This document shows positions 1-11,602 of a stretch of 64,000 bases of DNA, one piece after another; the stretch's first letter is position 1, and each line of letters begins with the position of its first letter. The stretch comes from Ulota crispa (Eukaryota; Streptophyta; Bryopsida; Orthotrichales; Orthotrichaceae). The notes under the pieces are model-generated. The model worked only from the letters and a program-made list of their open reading frames with translations, had not been told where the DNA came from and made no database searches. A program made the translations under genes and the position numbers. The stretch spans positions 10,938,789 to 11,002,788 of the forward strand of contig OY987242.1 in NCBI GenBank assembly GCA_963920765.1. Direction: 5' to 3'.

Positions 1-2525
1 TAGTGGTTGTGCAGGGGGTTGAGAAGGGCCCAGAGGAGGGGGAGGTCGTTGGCCCTGGATAGGAAAAAGAGACTGCGGAGGCTGACCCATGCGAGGTAGA
101 CCTGGTTGCCCAGGCACAGGACCGTTCCACACTTGCCGAGGTGGAGATTGTGGTTGCCAATTCGGCGGTGGTCGTGGACCCGATCCTGGTGATGGCCTGT
201 ACCTGCAAACACACAGCCAGTCAGCAAATTTCCACGTGCCACATTCGTTTGATCTCAAACCCTCAACAAGCAGGACGACATCCTTGCACCATATATCAAA
301 AAACGAAGGCAAGTGAGATTTGCTAGCGCCAAAACAGATTAGAAAAAAAACTAGAAATTTATTCCCTACTTTCCCCAACATAAAGCTGCTCACACGTAAG
401 CTGGGAACTGGGTGAAGACGAAACGTCACCTCTCGAGACCTAGACTCGACAAAGAATGACCTACGCACCTTGCGTGTAAGCATGCATCCATTAACACCTG
501 GAAAAACAGACAAGCACCGCAGTGTAAGGGTTCGAAGAATAACTTACATAGGCTGCATTGCAGTATACATTGGTTGTGGGGCCATACCAAGTGCATTCGG
601 TGCCACCATCCCCCCTCCCACGAAGGGCAAGGACGGAGGGACCTCCACCTTCGCAACCTTTGACGGGTTCTCATCCTCTGCGTGAGCCGAAGCTCCCAAC
701 GGACATTAACACACACGGCACACCCTCTTGCATGCAACTTACTAAACCATAAATACTACCATCTTCACCTTTTGCAATAGGTCCCTCTCCAATGCAACGT
801 CCCAACACGGGACATAGTGAAAGCTCATGCACAGTCATCCAGTGGCACGCAACAGTTCATCATGAATTACCTGGACATCCCTAGCTCTCTGGCCACGAAA
901 GCTGAACCCTAGCAATCGTCTAAACAGTACAACAGCAGGTATGTGGAATTTCCTCACTATCAATGAAAGATGCTTCGAGTCCCTCGCATGAGCCTACCGT
1001 ACTACATGAAAAACAGTAACGAGCTGCTATTCTAGAAGCACGGAGTTAGACGAAATACTAAAGTGCTGCTGGGAGTACTGCGAGGAAAGGTTACACACAC
1101 CCTAAAGACAAACGCAGTCAACCAAAGGCCAGAAGTCTGGCTAAAATAAAGACGATGTGGCAGCATGATGGGTATCGGTCCAGCCAATCTTTTCACTACT
1201 TGCATATCATGTCATCAGCATGCTACCACGTCAACATTCCAAGGCAAGTTGTGAACATCGTATCATCATACTCCATGCTTCTGGAAAAATCGATATCCCA
1301 ACACGACATGATCGGTTAAAAGAAGTACCATCAAAATCCCCCGCATGAGCTGCTAGTATGTCAGCTGGTATACCCTCCATCCCGTATATTTCCAGATCAG
1401 TCATGGCTTCTCTTTCCAGTTTCGCATTAGGTATTCTGCACATCATCAGGGATAGGTCAGGTACGGTACGAAACGAGCACATCAACACCACAATCATGTT
1501 GCTCACAATTTAAACTACAACGCTCACTGTGCAGATCCCGAGTGAGTTCGTAAGGCAAAGAGTACCAAGTAGAGAGCATTGCGGCTGAGGACACGAGCGC
1601 ATTGCTATCTATCACAACGATGCTGCATGTTACTTGCCCTAACGAAGGTGGAACTTTGTCACGCATATCAAAAAAATTCCCTTCATTCAAAACTCAGCTA
1701 TAACCGATCATTAATGACAGCAACCCTAACCTACTACCGATAGTCATTGCCCTGGTTCGGGATTTCAACGACGGCCACTGTCCAGATTGTACCCCTAAAT
1801 CGTCATGAAACCTCTCCTTCTCCGCCGCTTTGACTCACGGCGTACGAGACACCTGTGCTGCTCGGCGCGAAACTTGTCCCTAACAACACTCAAAAAATGT
1901 TCCAAGAACACCAGAGCAACCCAACTTGACGAGAGAGACAAGGTCAGATTCCGGGTACAGCAAGGTGGAAGCTTTCGGGCTCAGTGATTGCTGCAATCAA
2001 TCCTTCCGCACTCTCAGCATTACTCTCAGAAAGGCCGCATGATCCAGTTCGCAACCTGGCGTGTACATTGTGTTTTTTTTCCTAATTAGGGTTCAGTCCC
2101 ATGCGGCATTGTTGTGTGGTCTGATCACAAGAACAGGCCCCGCGAGTTCGTGCAAAATAATTATTTCGATCGACCGCCAATCCGGAGGCGCACAACATAC
2201 CTCCTGACGGGCAGGGCTCATGCAAGGCACAACACCAATCCCCGACACAAGAAAAAAACGCGAAACACAATTCCGAGACGCTGAGGGGGTGGCGAAGGAA
2301 GGACGAGAGGGAGGGAGGGAGGGAGGGAGCGCACTTGGAGACGGACTCCTTGTGCACTTGGAGGACGTGGATGAGCATGCCGCTGGCAGACGAGAGCTTC
2401 TTGTGGCAGACATGGCACTTGAAGTGCTTGGCCTTCTGGTGCTGGATCAAGATCTTCTCGTCCTCGAACTCGCGCTCGCAGTAGAAGCACCACACCTTGG
2501 GCACTTTCTTCTTCTTCTTCCCCAT
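1..2525 (-). CDS. SUF4: SUF4-like (BuGZ/ZNF207 family) zinc-finger protein, 5' part of gene
   Basis: Nuclear C2H2 protein; in Arabidopsis SUF4 binds DNA and works with FRIGIDA to activate FLC, and the animal relative BuGZ/ZNF207 acts with spindle proteins. Exons on the minus strand: 2525-2335 (starts ATG at 2525), 1435-1329, 677-548 and 202-1 (runs off the window). All junctions are GT-AG and phases agree (2, 1, 2). Exon 1 encodes a lysine-rich start (MGKKKKK) and two zinc fingers: C13/C16/H29/H34 and C37/C40/H53/H58, followed by the HVLQVHKE stretch. Exon 2 gives the family block [11 protein letters not shown]. Exon 3 gives [11 protein letters not shown]. Exon 4 is a Pro/Gln-rich tail (for example [13 protein letters not shown] and [13 protein letters not shown]). 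Introns are 899, 651 and 345 bp. The 3' end and stop lie outside the window. The opposite-strand open frames over this locus are shadows. Very sure of family; the exact start is supported by the conserved MGKKKK start. Confidence 0.93.
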
Positions 2526-2770
2526 GGCGCCACCGCTTCTGTCTTTGCTCGGGCCTTGGCTTGCTCGCTCGCTCGCAGTCAGAAGGTTGCTGCGACGATG
2601 ATCGGCTCCTCCGGTGCCCCAGGAAGGGCGAGCTGTAACGAACTGTGCAAGGGAAGGCCTTGCGTGCGCGGAACCCAAACCCTGCACACCCTTCAGGCCG
2701 TCTCGGTTTCAACTGCCAGGAAAACCCTAGATAACTCGATCATGCCCGGCTATCATACCCAGAGGTCCCA

Positions 2771-2842
2771 GACCCATACCTCGATCCATACCTCGACCCA
2801 TACCCAGACTCATACCAGGATTCATACCCGGATTAATACTTG
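2771..2842. repeat. 12-bp degenerate minisatellite upstream of SUF4
   Basis: Six units of about GACCCATACCTC (2771, 2783, 2795, 2807, 2819, 2831), each with one to four changes, about 245 bp upstream of the SUF4 start codon. A partial unit precedes it at about 2751. Confidence 0.75.
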
Positions 2843-3032
2843 GACTCGAGGTTTTCTTTTGGGGCAATCAAAGGCCCAATTGCCTCACAAAAAAAAGGTG
2901 AGCTTCAAGCCTATGGTATAGAAAAAAAGGGGGGGGGGGATTTTCAAAAAATGGCAGATTATAGTAATGATAATTGCATTGCACCCTAGGCTTTCACAAT
3001 TTGATGTCATTATATCAAAATTATTCAAGATA
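2843..3032. other. intergenic, no gene seen
   Basis: Short spacer with a G9 run near 2930; it ends with the left 9-bp target duplication of the next element (3024-3032). Confidence 0.6.
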
Positions 3033-3430
3033 GGGGATTACTACAACGACACCTTAAATTGTTAATGGGACCCATATGAGCATGAAATGTGATTTTTTTA
3101 AGCTAATTTTTTTTAATTTGGATCAAAAAATTTGTTTCACCTTTATCATTCTTAGGTTATACTAAACAAAATAGGTATGCTAAATTTGAAACTAAAAATA
3201 CAAGACTTTTGAGTTACTTAAAGCAAAAATCTATCAAGAAATAGTATTGGTGCAGTAATATTTCAAAAAAAACTTTGTAATTGTCATGTTTTCTTTCAAG
3301 GAGGTGGTAATGCCATGATTGAATGAAACATGGACCCGTTGAATAAATCAAATACAGCACTAAATGATCAAATTTCATGCTCAAAGGGGGTGTCCCGTTA
3401 GCAATTTAGAGTGTTGCTATAGTAATTCCC
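3033..3430. mobile_element. M1: Mutator-like MITE, 398 bp
   Basis: The ends are imperfect inverted repeats: left GGGGATTACTACAACGACAC, right reads GGGAATTACTATAGCAACAC on the other strand, with similarity continuing for about 60 bp. It is flanked by a perfect 9-bp duplication TTCAAGATA (3024-3032 and 3431-3439). A 9-bp duplication is typical of Mutator-like elements. No coding capacity. Confidence 0.85.
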
Positions 3431-3439
3431 TTCAAGATA

Positions 3440-5678
3440 TTGCCCAAGTAATGTCAAAAATTATTTGGATGTTTTCAAAAAAAGTCTAATGAATCATTTT
3501 GCCTACAAAAAAAATTCCATGATGCTGCAAAAATCCATGCATAGGGACCACCTTCAATTGCAACCAAAAATAGGGATGGAGTCCTCAAGCTTCAAACCAT
3601 TTTCAAAGAATGCCACATAGTCATTGGTTAGAATTCCAAAAAGAACCTTGCTTGGACTAGTCACTCCCTTACAAAACAAAGAACTTCTGTATTTCAACAT
3701 GTATTGTTGAATTGATTGAATAAGGTGCTAGGCAAAGGACCAAAGAGCCCAATATGGCCAAAGGGGGTGCTTGGAGGTGTGAAAGTAGACAAAAGAGGCA
3801 TTTTTAGCTCAAATTTTGGTCTACCACTCAAGTCCAAATGGAGTTGCTAGTTCAAGAAAAAAAAATGATTGGCTTGTTGTTCCTTGAAGTGCCTTCTTTG
3901 CTCTAGATTCTACGTGGAATATGGAAAACATTCTATTTTTTGAACGATTAGGAGAAGAATGTCTTTCGGCAAACAAAGGGAGCGGCTTAGAGAGCGGATG
4001 GGATATGTGCTCTCCTGTCTTGTATTGTACAAGGGAGAAGTTTGGTGATGTGTCACTTTTTTTTTCTTGATTTAGGGAAGGTTTTTATAGCTCTGAAGTA
4101 AGGAGCTAGTGGAATCTAGCTACTTTGAGTGACCATATCTTTTGGAGTTTTTATCCATTTGTGGAGTTTTTTTTTCCATCAAGTATAGCAAGACACAATC
4201 TCATAGGATCAGCCATTAGGTGAATCTTTTTTTGAGAAAATATTACAGGAAAGTCCAAAATCCATATTTTGAACAATTGCCCAAATTGGAAAACATGAGA
4301 TTCTCAATGGTGGTGATTTTGCAGATTTACTTGGATTTGAAATCAAATTGGTTTAAAACATTTGATTTATAGTTGGGTATAGAATGACTGGTATGGATTA
4401 TGTGATTACTTGTTCAACTTTCCAAAAACTCAAGGAATGTGTTAAAGGTTTCATGTTGGAGGTATGCTGAATTTTCTTAGCAAGACGCTTAGGGGTTAAT
4501 CCGTGCACCCTGCCTAGGGGACCAAAATTGTACTCGCATGATTTCAAAGGCTTGTTTGAGGCATTGGATTTAATTTTTTGATCTTGCTATAAACTACAAT
4601 TATGAAGGCATTCAAGTGGTTCATACAAGTGGAGTAATGGTAAGGCAAGCCAAATGTTGTACAAGAGCCTCAAGAGCCATCATTGGGTGCAACACCATAT
4701 GGGGCGTGGTGCCAAGCAATGTCTTACAAGCTCCAACCAATTGACACCCTTTGCAATCTTCTTTGCATGTGCTTTGAGGTAGCAAAAAATCTGCCAGCAA
4801 GGGTTGAAGTATGTTCTATATCCTTGTTGTGGCAACCCTCACCAATTTTGCCAAGTCATTGTTTTCCAAACAATAGTAGTTTGAAGTCCTAAAAGTTAAC
4901 ATAAAAAGAGTACAATCTTTAATAATTTGCAAGTGAGTGCATTCACATCTAATCTTGCTACTCACAAAATTTGAGATAGTTCAAGGGCTTGTAGAATTTT
5001 GTAAGAAACACTAAATAACAACCACTGAACTACTTGCCAAAAAATGAGATTTTGCCATCACATAATGTTTGATCAAATGTTATAGTCTCCCATCTTCCAC
5101 AATCAAATGTTCCCAAAATTTACAAGCCATTTTTGTAGGAATACCATTGTTTTCAATGGTAACTTTTTGTGGATCATCTAATTGACTTGACTAAGACACA
5201 ATGTATCAAAGTTGTAGGTCTCCCAAAACCCTAATCAATACCTTAAATTGGGTTGTTTGCTTATCTGGTTGGAAGTTTGTCATATTGAGATCTCTCAGAC
5301 CGTGTGTGCCTTTGTTGCATGCTTGGTACCGTCTGAAAGCTCTCGCCGAGGAGGTGTGCACGAGCTTGGTTTTGTGACATTTGGGCCTATAGTGAAAAAG
5401 TTACTGAATTTTAAAAAAATTATGGATTAGATTTTTTAAATTTTACTTTTCCTTTTTAAAAAAGAAAGCATGATTAAATTAGGGTGAAAATTGGGCCAAC
5501 GGCATAGGGCCACACTAGTACTGGTGAAAATGGCTTGGGCACTTCGGTGTTAAAATTCAAATGACAGCTTCATATTCTTTAGTATGTCATTTTAAAAAGG
5601 GTTTGCACTAGTACATGGATGCTTATTTTTCAACATTCACCAACCAAAAAATTTGAGTTTGACTCAAATAAGTGATTA
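3440..5678. other. AT-rich intergenic DNA, no gene recognised
   Basis: No conserved open frame. The only recognisable item is a solitary right end of the TTAA element group (GCTTAGGGG followed by TTAA at 4496-4499) with no matching left end nearby. Confidence 0.5.
4478..4499. mobile_element. solitary right end of a TTAA element
   Basis: The sequence ends ACGCTTAGGGG then TTAA (4496-4499), matching the right-end pattern of the intact copies. No partner left end was found upstream, so this is a remnant or a chance match. Confidence 0.35.
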
Positions 5679-5936
5679 AACACCATATTTGTTAAATTGG
5701 GAAAAATAATACATTTTGAGACTTTTGAAAGTTTTAGGTGGCCACCTAAAACCAAACTCCCAGCATTTTTTTTGATACACGTGCCATTACATGAGAGGAG
5801 AAATTTGCAAGAGAAAAAATCTTAGTGGCTCAAACTGAATCTAATACCTTCAAATTTGGTTTAAGGTAACTTTTTGAGTTTAAGGTGGAGTTCAAAATGG
5901 TACCTCCGTTTTTCCCAATTTAACAAATATGGTGTT
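5679..5936. mobile_element. V1: MITE with 28-bp terminal inverted repeats
   Basis: The left end AACACCATATTTGTTAAATT continues GGGAAAAA, and the right end is its exact inverse. The element is 258 bp without coding capacity. Relatives lie at 41084-41343 (260 bp) and, shortened, at 25917-26047. The target duplication is unclear. Confidence 0.8.
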
Positions 5937-6497
5937 GATTGTAATGTTCTAAAACAACATACAGTATGTACAAGTTCACAAACAAGAGAGACCGGATAAT
6001 CTAACACTCACTTTAGTAAGACAAAGTCAGCAACAATGCCATTCGATGCAATTCCATAAAAGAGAGATACGGTAGACATAGTCAATTTTTGCACATGATT
6101 TATTCACTCAGCAATAGAAGCCAGAGTCCTAAATCCACAGTTCTCATCCAAGTAGAAAACTTGGTAACTCCAACAGGTACTTTATCAATCCCAACAACTT
6201 AAATTGCAGATTCAGTGCGTACTGCTGCTGCGTCTCTGGATCAATTGTATCTACATGTATATAGAACTGTTGATGATTGATTTGGGGCAGCAATGTTTTG
6301 AAACATCCGAGCAACGCTTTGATTATGCAAATCATGCAATAGCAACGTGTGTTTCACCAATTTGGAGGAAGATACAAAACACCTTTCAAAGTAAGACAAG
6401 TCAGTACATGCAAAACACTGAAACCAATGGCCTTCTCTGGTTACTAGAAACGTTACGACTTTGATATGACTTTCAAAATAGACAAATCGTTGTGTCA
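5937..6497. other. intergenic, no gene recognised
   Basis: No open frame with a recognisable product; nothing repeated was noticed. Confidence 0.4.
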
Positions 6498-6945
6498 CTC
6501 GCTAGCTTTTGAAATGGATTTCTTTCATGTTGTATATGAGCGCACGTAATTGGTGTTTCAGAAGAGGGGTGAAATCTAGAGGTGTGTGTAGAACCACCAC
6601 ACGTGCAACGAATCAGAGCCACAAAGAGGCTGGTACAAATCATTTGGGTTGTGACTAGATTTTGAAATGGATTTCTTTCATATTGAATTTGAGCATATGA
6701 TTTTGGTGTTTCAGAGTGAAATCCAGAAGTGTACGTAAAATTAGCACACGTGCAACAAAGCAAAGCCACAAAGGGGGTGGCCTGGTACAAATCATTGGGT
6801 CGTGACTAGATTCTGAAAAGGATTTCTTTCATATTGTATTTGAGCATATGATTTTGGTGTTTCAGAAGAGGAGTGAAATCTAGAAGTGTCTCTAGAACTA
6901 CCACACATGCAACAAAGCAGAGCCACAAAGCGACTAATACGAACA
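6498..6945. repeat. three tandem copies of a ~152-bp unit
   Basis: Copies are recognisable by GGATTTCTTTCAT at about 6516, 6669 and 6820 (spacing 153 and 151 bp) and by GGTGTTTCAGA and AGCCACAAAG further on. On the minus strand each unit can be read as a similar peptide (SSETP...IQ.ERNPFQ), but frames differ between units. The array starts about 50 bp past the stop codon of the secreted-protein gene and so probably overlaps its 3' untranslated region. Confidence 0.8.
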
Positions 6946-6991
6946 CTGGCACTGGCATGGCATCGTGGGAAACAGTGAATGGTTCCATCGA

Positions 6992-7471
6992 TCAGCAGAT
7001 CGCAGGACCGATGTCGGTGAAGTTGGAGACGCCGTAGCGTTGGCCGCTGAGCCCCACGCCGACCTTCTTGCCCTGCACGAACAAGGCGCGGAACGCCGCC
7101 GGCACGCTGCCGGCGATGCGGAGCACCACCATGTCGCTGTACTGCTTGTACGTGACCACCGTGGTCGGTGTCAGCGTGTACGGGTTGTCCGCTGGGTTGC
7201 ACACCCCGACGTCTGCCGCCGCAAAGTTGCCCACGATCTTCACTCGGTACCCCGGAGCCTGGCAGAAGGCGACCGTGCTGCTGGGACTGGCCTCGGGACA
7301 CGTCACGCCTTCGTCGGCCTCAAGGGGCCGGTTCTGCAGCTTGAACTTCCGCCCCGCTACGGCGAAGCTGGTGGTGATGTACAACCCATCCTGTGAGTTA
7401 GCGGCAGGCAGTCCTTCCGCCATCGCCAACACCAGCATCACCACCAGTGGTGCATGCACTGCAAATGCCAT
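6992..7471 (-). CDS. small secreted four-cysteine protein, unknown family
   Basis: Intronless 159-aa frame, ATG at 7471, stop at 6992-6994. Residues 1 to about 24 form a signal peptide (hydrophobic APLVVMLVLAMA, small residues before N25), so the product probably enters the secretory route. The mature part has only four cysteines (C58, C70, C91, C159), which would allow two disulfides; the last residue is Cys. One glycosylation sequon, NFT at 150-152. The central TPTTVVTYKQYSDMVVLRIA looks beta-rich. GC content is far above the surroundings, and both opposite-strand frames here are shadows of it. A TATAAA lies at 7596-7591 on the minus strand, about 120 bp before the ATG. I do not recognise the family and give no function. 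Confidence 0.75.
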   Translation of the reverse strand: MAFAVHAPLVVMLVLAMAEGLPAANSQDGLYITTSFAVAGRKFKLQNRPLEADEGVTCPEASPSSTVAFCQAPGYRVKIVGNFAAADVGVCNPADNPYTLTPTTVVTYKQYSDMVVLRIAGSVPAAFRALFVQGKKVGVGLSGQRYGVSNFTDIGPAIC

Positions 7472-7590
7472 AGCTTTCTAAGCTAACAGATAAAAATCAC
7501 AAACGCAAGCAAGCGGATCGATGCAAGGTGAGATGTCAACGGGGACGTACTTCCTATTTTCTCCATGGGGGGGAGAGTTTTATTGAAGTC

Positions 7591-7596
7591 TTTATA
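7591..7596 (-). promoter_or_regulatory. probable TATA box of the secreted-protein gene
   Basis: TATAAA on the minus strand, about 120 bp upstream of the ATG at 7471, in a locally GC-richer stretch. Position fits a plant TATA promoter with a roughly 90-bp leader. Confidence 0.45.
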
Positions 7597-7599
7597 GGA

Positions 7600-8086
7600 C
7601 TAGCGAGAGCTGCACCGCAGAGAAGCTGCGAAGGACGTGAAGTGATCATCTGAGGACGTAAAACCATGGAGGTGAAGTAACCCAAGGACGCAATTGGGCG
7701 AGGGCCCGAGTCTGTAGCAAATCCATAAATCCTGTAGCGGCTCTCCAAGTGCTTGAGTGGACTTTAGAGCGATTGCTTGTGCCTGCTTTGTCAGTGACCT
7801 GAGGAAAATGGGGGTGTTAAGTCAACCTTTAAAATTGGTTTGCGACAGATATCGAACAATGCGTCACTGGGCAGGAAAAACTGGATAGATATGGATAAAG
7901 TCAATGATGTGTGCACGTTCATCGATTAAATGCACGAATGTTAGTATCTTTCATCCGATTTTTGGCAAATCTGGTGTTTGCTTGGGTATGGATTTTGCAA
8001 TCTCATCCATCTTTGTCACCCGATTATTCTAGTGTTACGTTAGCCAGTCGAAAATTGAGGTAGGAATTTGGTGACAGTTTTTATAA
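7600..8086. other. intergenic upstream of the secreted-protein gene
   Basis: No gene recognised. It ends with TTTTTATAA (8078-8086), the left target duplication of element F1. Confidence 0.45.
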
Positions 8087-8584
8087 GGGAAAATGTCGAA
8101 AATAGGCTTGATAGTTTAAAAAACAATCAAAAATAGGCCTCATCATATATTAAAAGTAGGCCTTGCAACTAAGGTGACCAAAATTACCATCAAAAAGTTG
8201 ATTCTGAAAAATCCAAATTCAGATTTGGGTTCAAAGATCTTGATTTAGTTTAGAACCATAATACAATTAAATAAAGTCCAATAGAAAATCTTACCTTTAT
8301 GAACAAGGATAAAAATAATAATTTGCCCCTTAGGTAAGTTTTTCCATTGGACGTTATTCAATTTTTTCCTCCATTGTTGTTTTAGACTAAATCAAGGTCT
8401 CTAAACCCAAATTCAAATTCAATTTTTCCAAATTTAACTTTTTTACGATTATTTTAAAATTTACCCCACCCCACCCATGATGGACATATATCAAACCCCA
8501 TAAATAAACATGCAAAAAAATTGGTCACCTTAGTTACAAGGCCTAATTTTGATGTATGATGAGGCCTACTTTCGATATTTTCCC
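8087..8584. mobile_element. F1: long-hairpin MITE, Mutator-like
   Basis: The two halves are inverse copies of each other. Ends are GGGAAAATGTCGAAAATAGG and the inverse of GGGAAAATATCGAAAGTAGG. Flanks are TTTTTATAA (8078-8086) and TTTTTATAG (8585-8593), a 9-bp duplication with one change. The core (around CAAATTCAGATTTGGGTTCA) is shared with F2 and F3, although the outer arms differ. No coding capacity. Confidence 0.8.
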
Positions 8585-9028
8585 TTTTTATAGAGGCTGG
8601 TTGACTGGTGGAGTACTTGAGTGCGCCGACAAGAGCCATAGCGGTGGTTCTGCTTCTAAAGTTGTGATCCACTGGTTTGACTTTGGCGAGCTACAGCCTA
8701 CAGGATCTGCAATCTAGCAAGCCCCTCTGTTTTTTTTCGTGTCTTATCCGGAGAGAAATATTTATCATGGTGAAGCCACGTGTATATATGTGTACGTGTT
8801 TGTACATTTTTGTATATTCACATGTATTTTTGATGGAAATTCTTGGTTTGTGTATTTGTTACACTAGTTTCGTCTATATCTAGCAATTTCATCCAATATT
8901 GATATTTATTGGTTTTTGGTCCATATATGACCATATCATATTTAACCCCTAAATGCCCACGGGTGTTTTTCTGGTTTTCGGAAGATAGTTTTGAAGTTTT
9001 TAAATTGTCCTTGTAAGATCATTCTTAA

Positions 9029-9958
9029 CCCCTAAAGGATCAAGCTCATTTTTCTGTGAAAATCACTAAAAAGTGCCTCTTTTTGGAAAATGAGTACAAA
9101 GATAGAAAAGAAATTTTTTTTGAAAATTCAAACATAGGATTTTGCCCTAAACTATGGGAGTTACTTGTGGAAAAAAATCAGCTCATTCTAGATGTAGAAG
9201 AGTGAGGTATTGACATCCAAACTGCAAAAAAAAGTTTTTTTCCCTATTGTCCAAAAATTTCAGAAGCCTTTGATTGCTCCAATATCAAAAAATTGCTCTA
9301 TGCAAAGTTGTGGTTTATTTTTTCCATGTTGAAGACCAAGTTAGGTATGTGTGGGAGAATTTTCAAATGAATTGGAGGTGTGGATCATAATTTGTAAAAT
9401 CTTGCAATGTTGTAAGGCCATGAAATTTGCATATACACTAGGCAAGATTGGAGGATTTATGTAAAATTGAGAAGTATGAGTTACTTGGATCCAAATGGTG
9501 AAAACCAAGGAATCTTAGTCTACTGCAACTTGGAAAAAAAATTTCAAAAAAAAATACTAAAGCACCAAATTTAACAACAAGGGGCAAAAGGAATGGAGGT
9601 TTGGGAGTTCCATACCTACTCGCAAACTAAAACTTCTCACTCATCAATCAGAATTGAATGGTTCAAAGCATTCCACTTATATAAAAATCTAAAGAATCAT
9701 TTCAGATTTTTCTTTTTTTAAATGCAATTTTTAAATTTTTTTTAGGCTGCCTGGATTGCCCACCCTCTCCCATGGTTTGGAAACACATGCATAACTTCTT
9801 CAATTAATGTCAAAATGAAGAAAATATTAGATGTGCATGTACATCTTTGAATTCCCCACCAACCTCAAAAATTTCAAAAATTTATAAAAACTAGTTTAGT
9901 CATAGGTACATGCCCGGGGTCCATTTGTCCCTCGAGGGGACAATTGGTCCTTTAGGGG
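9029..9958. mobile_element. T2: TTAA-flanked element nested in T1
   Basis: 930 bp. Left end CCCCTAAAGGATCAAG after TTAA (9025-9028). Right end CCCCTAAAGGACCAATTG on the other strand, before CTAA (9959-9962, one change from TTAA). It is colinear over its whole length with T16 (60987-61913, 927 bp), for example the shared GGTGTGGATCATA-type and CATGAAATTTG blocks. No coding capacity. Confidence 0.85.
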
Positions 9959-10539
9959 CTAAACATTAAAACAAAATTGTAACCATTGAATCTTGAACTT
10001 CAAGGTTTCTAGATGACACTACCCAAAAAGAATCCAAATTGGCCACTTGGATTTTAAGATATATGTGATTGAATGATGAGTATGGAATTTTTTGCTTTTT
10101 TTTTAGCTGCCCAAAACTTCCAATGCAAATTGGCAACTTTTGGATACAAAATTGGGAGACAACCACTTAGGATGCTTTAGTGTTTATTGTTGTTACTTCA
10201 AAACCAATGGTCCCTCTTCCAAATCCATGACTACGATTTCACAAATGAGCCTGCAACGCACCTGTCAAAACGCAACTGTCTAATACAAAGAAATTTTCAA
10301 TTTCAATTACCAACCAAAAGCATCATGAATGAAAGAAAATTCAACGGTGAAAGGATTTTAATTTCTATAACAAAGACATTCCAAGTGAAATTAGTCCAAA
10401 AGCACTTTTAGATTTTGTTAGATGTCAAAATTTTAGTAAAAATGCCCTTATTGCCCAAGGGTGTGCCCAAGGGAAATCTTCAACTTTTGCTCAACTAGAT
10501 GCCCGTCTTTTCAATGTGGCAACTTCTCATAGGCTCTGT

Positions 10540-10599
10540 GACACTATTCACGACACTACTCATGACACTATTCACAACACTATTTACGACATTATTCAC
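10540..10599. repeat. 12-bp minisatellite inside T1
   Basis: Five units of GACACTATTCAC (10540, 10552, 10564, 10576, 10588) with zero to three changes each. Confidence 0.8.
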
Positions 10600-11602
10600 G
10601 ATAGAAATGTATGCTTGTAGTTAACCTTCCACCAAAAACAAATGAAATAAGATATGGAGGAAGTTGAATTTGAACGGTGAAGCTAACTTCAACACGCAAC
10701 TTTTCCAAAAAAAAAACCTTGAAACAATAAAATTTGTAATTTCAACAGGGTTTCAAAGTTTCCTGAATTTTTTTGGACACTAGATTGTGCCTTGGGCATT
10801 TAGGGGTTAACCTCTAAAGGACCAAGTGGCTGTTCAACAGTCACTTGAGAACTCGGGTAGGGTCATATGGAGTTAAGTTTATTGGATGTTCTCAAAAATG
10901 TTATACAAGGTGTAAATATGTATCCTCAAGTGGAAATCTAATTTTTTCCCCAATTGGATGCCTGATTCCAAAGTTATGTTGCCCAAAAGAAGTTGGGCAA
11001 TTTGGGCAAACTGAGCATCTTTGGAGAGTCTTATGCTAAAACTCTCATCAACTTTTGAAATTTGGCAAGTATGTAATTAAAAATACATGGTGTACAATTG
11101 TCAAAAAATAAAATAAACTGAACTCTCACATCACATTTTGAAGGAAGTCAAACTTTGTTAATTATGTTTGGGCAGTTTCAAGAAATAAAAAATCCTCTAA
11201 CTTCAAGCCCTATTATCTTTCAATCTATAAATCCAAAGCTCTTGAAACTTTTTTTCACATATTCCAAATTTTTGTCTCCAACTTTTCACTAGTCAAATTT
11301 CAAATAAAAGACTTCCACATCGCACAAGAAATCATGAAAGAATGACTAATGTATTGCCAATTCACTAAACCTCCTTATATTGTAGGGTGATTTAGAATAA
11401 GCTAGATTCTATATTTGCATCTAAGAATTTTCATGAGTGAACCTAACATCATATACTTGTGAATGGTCAAAAAGCTCAAATTTGTGTAGAGTAAAAATTT
11501 TACTCTAGGAAGGCTCAAAGTCTGTCGACCTTGTATTGCAGGAATGAAAAAAAGCTGTTTTTCTCGCTTCAAACGTTATAATCTTACAATCCACATGGTC
11601 AA

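Larger units (their letters stand above)
8946..10806. mobile_element. T1: TTAA-flanked element, interrupted by T2
   Basis: Left end CCCCTAAATGCCCACGG after TTAA (8942-8945). The right end reads CCCCTAAATGCCCAAGG on the other strand, before TTAA (10807-10810). T2 (9029-9958) is inserted near the left end, so T1 alone is about 930 bp. No transposase frame. A 12-bp minisatellite lies inside at 10540-10599. Its right TTAA is also the left TTAA of T3. Confidence 0.75.

Noticed and set aside
2220..2921. 233-aa open frame on the plus strand
   Set aside because: It is the antisense of SUF4 exon 1 and its upstream region; the minus strand carries the conserved zinc fingers and splice sites.
6965..7481. 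Two long plus-strand frames (143 and 137 aa)
   Set aside because: Shadows of the GC-rich secreted-protein gene; only the minus-strand frame has a signal peptide and a TATA box.
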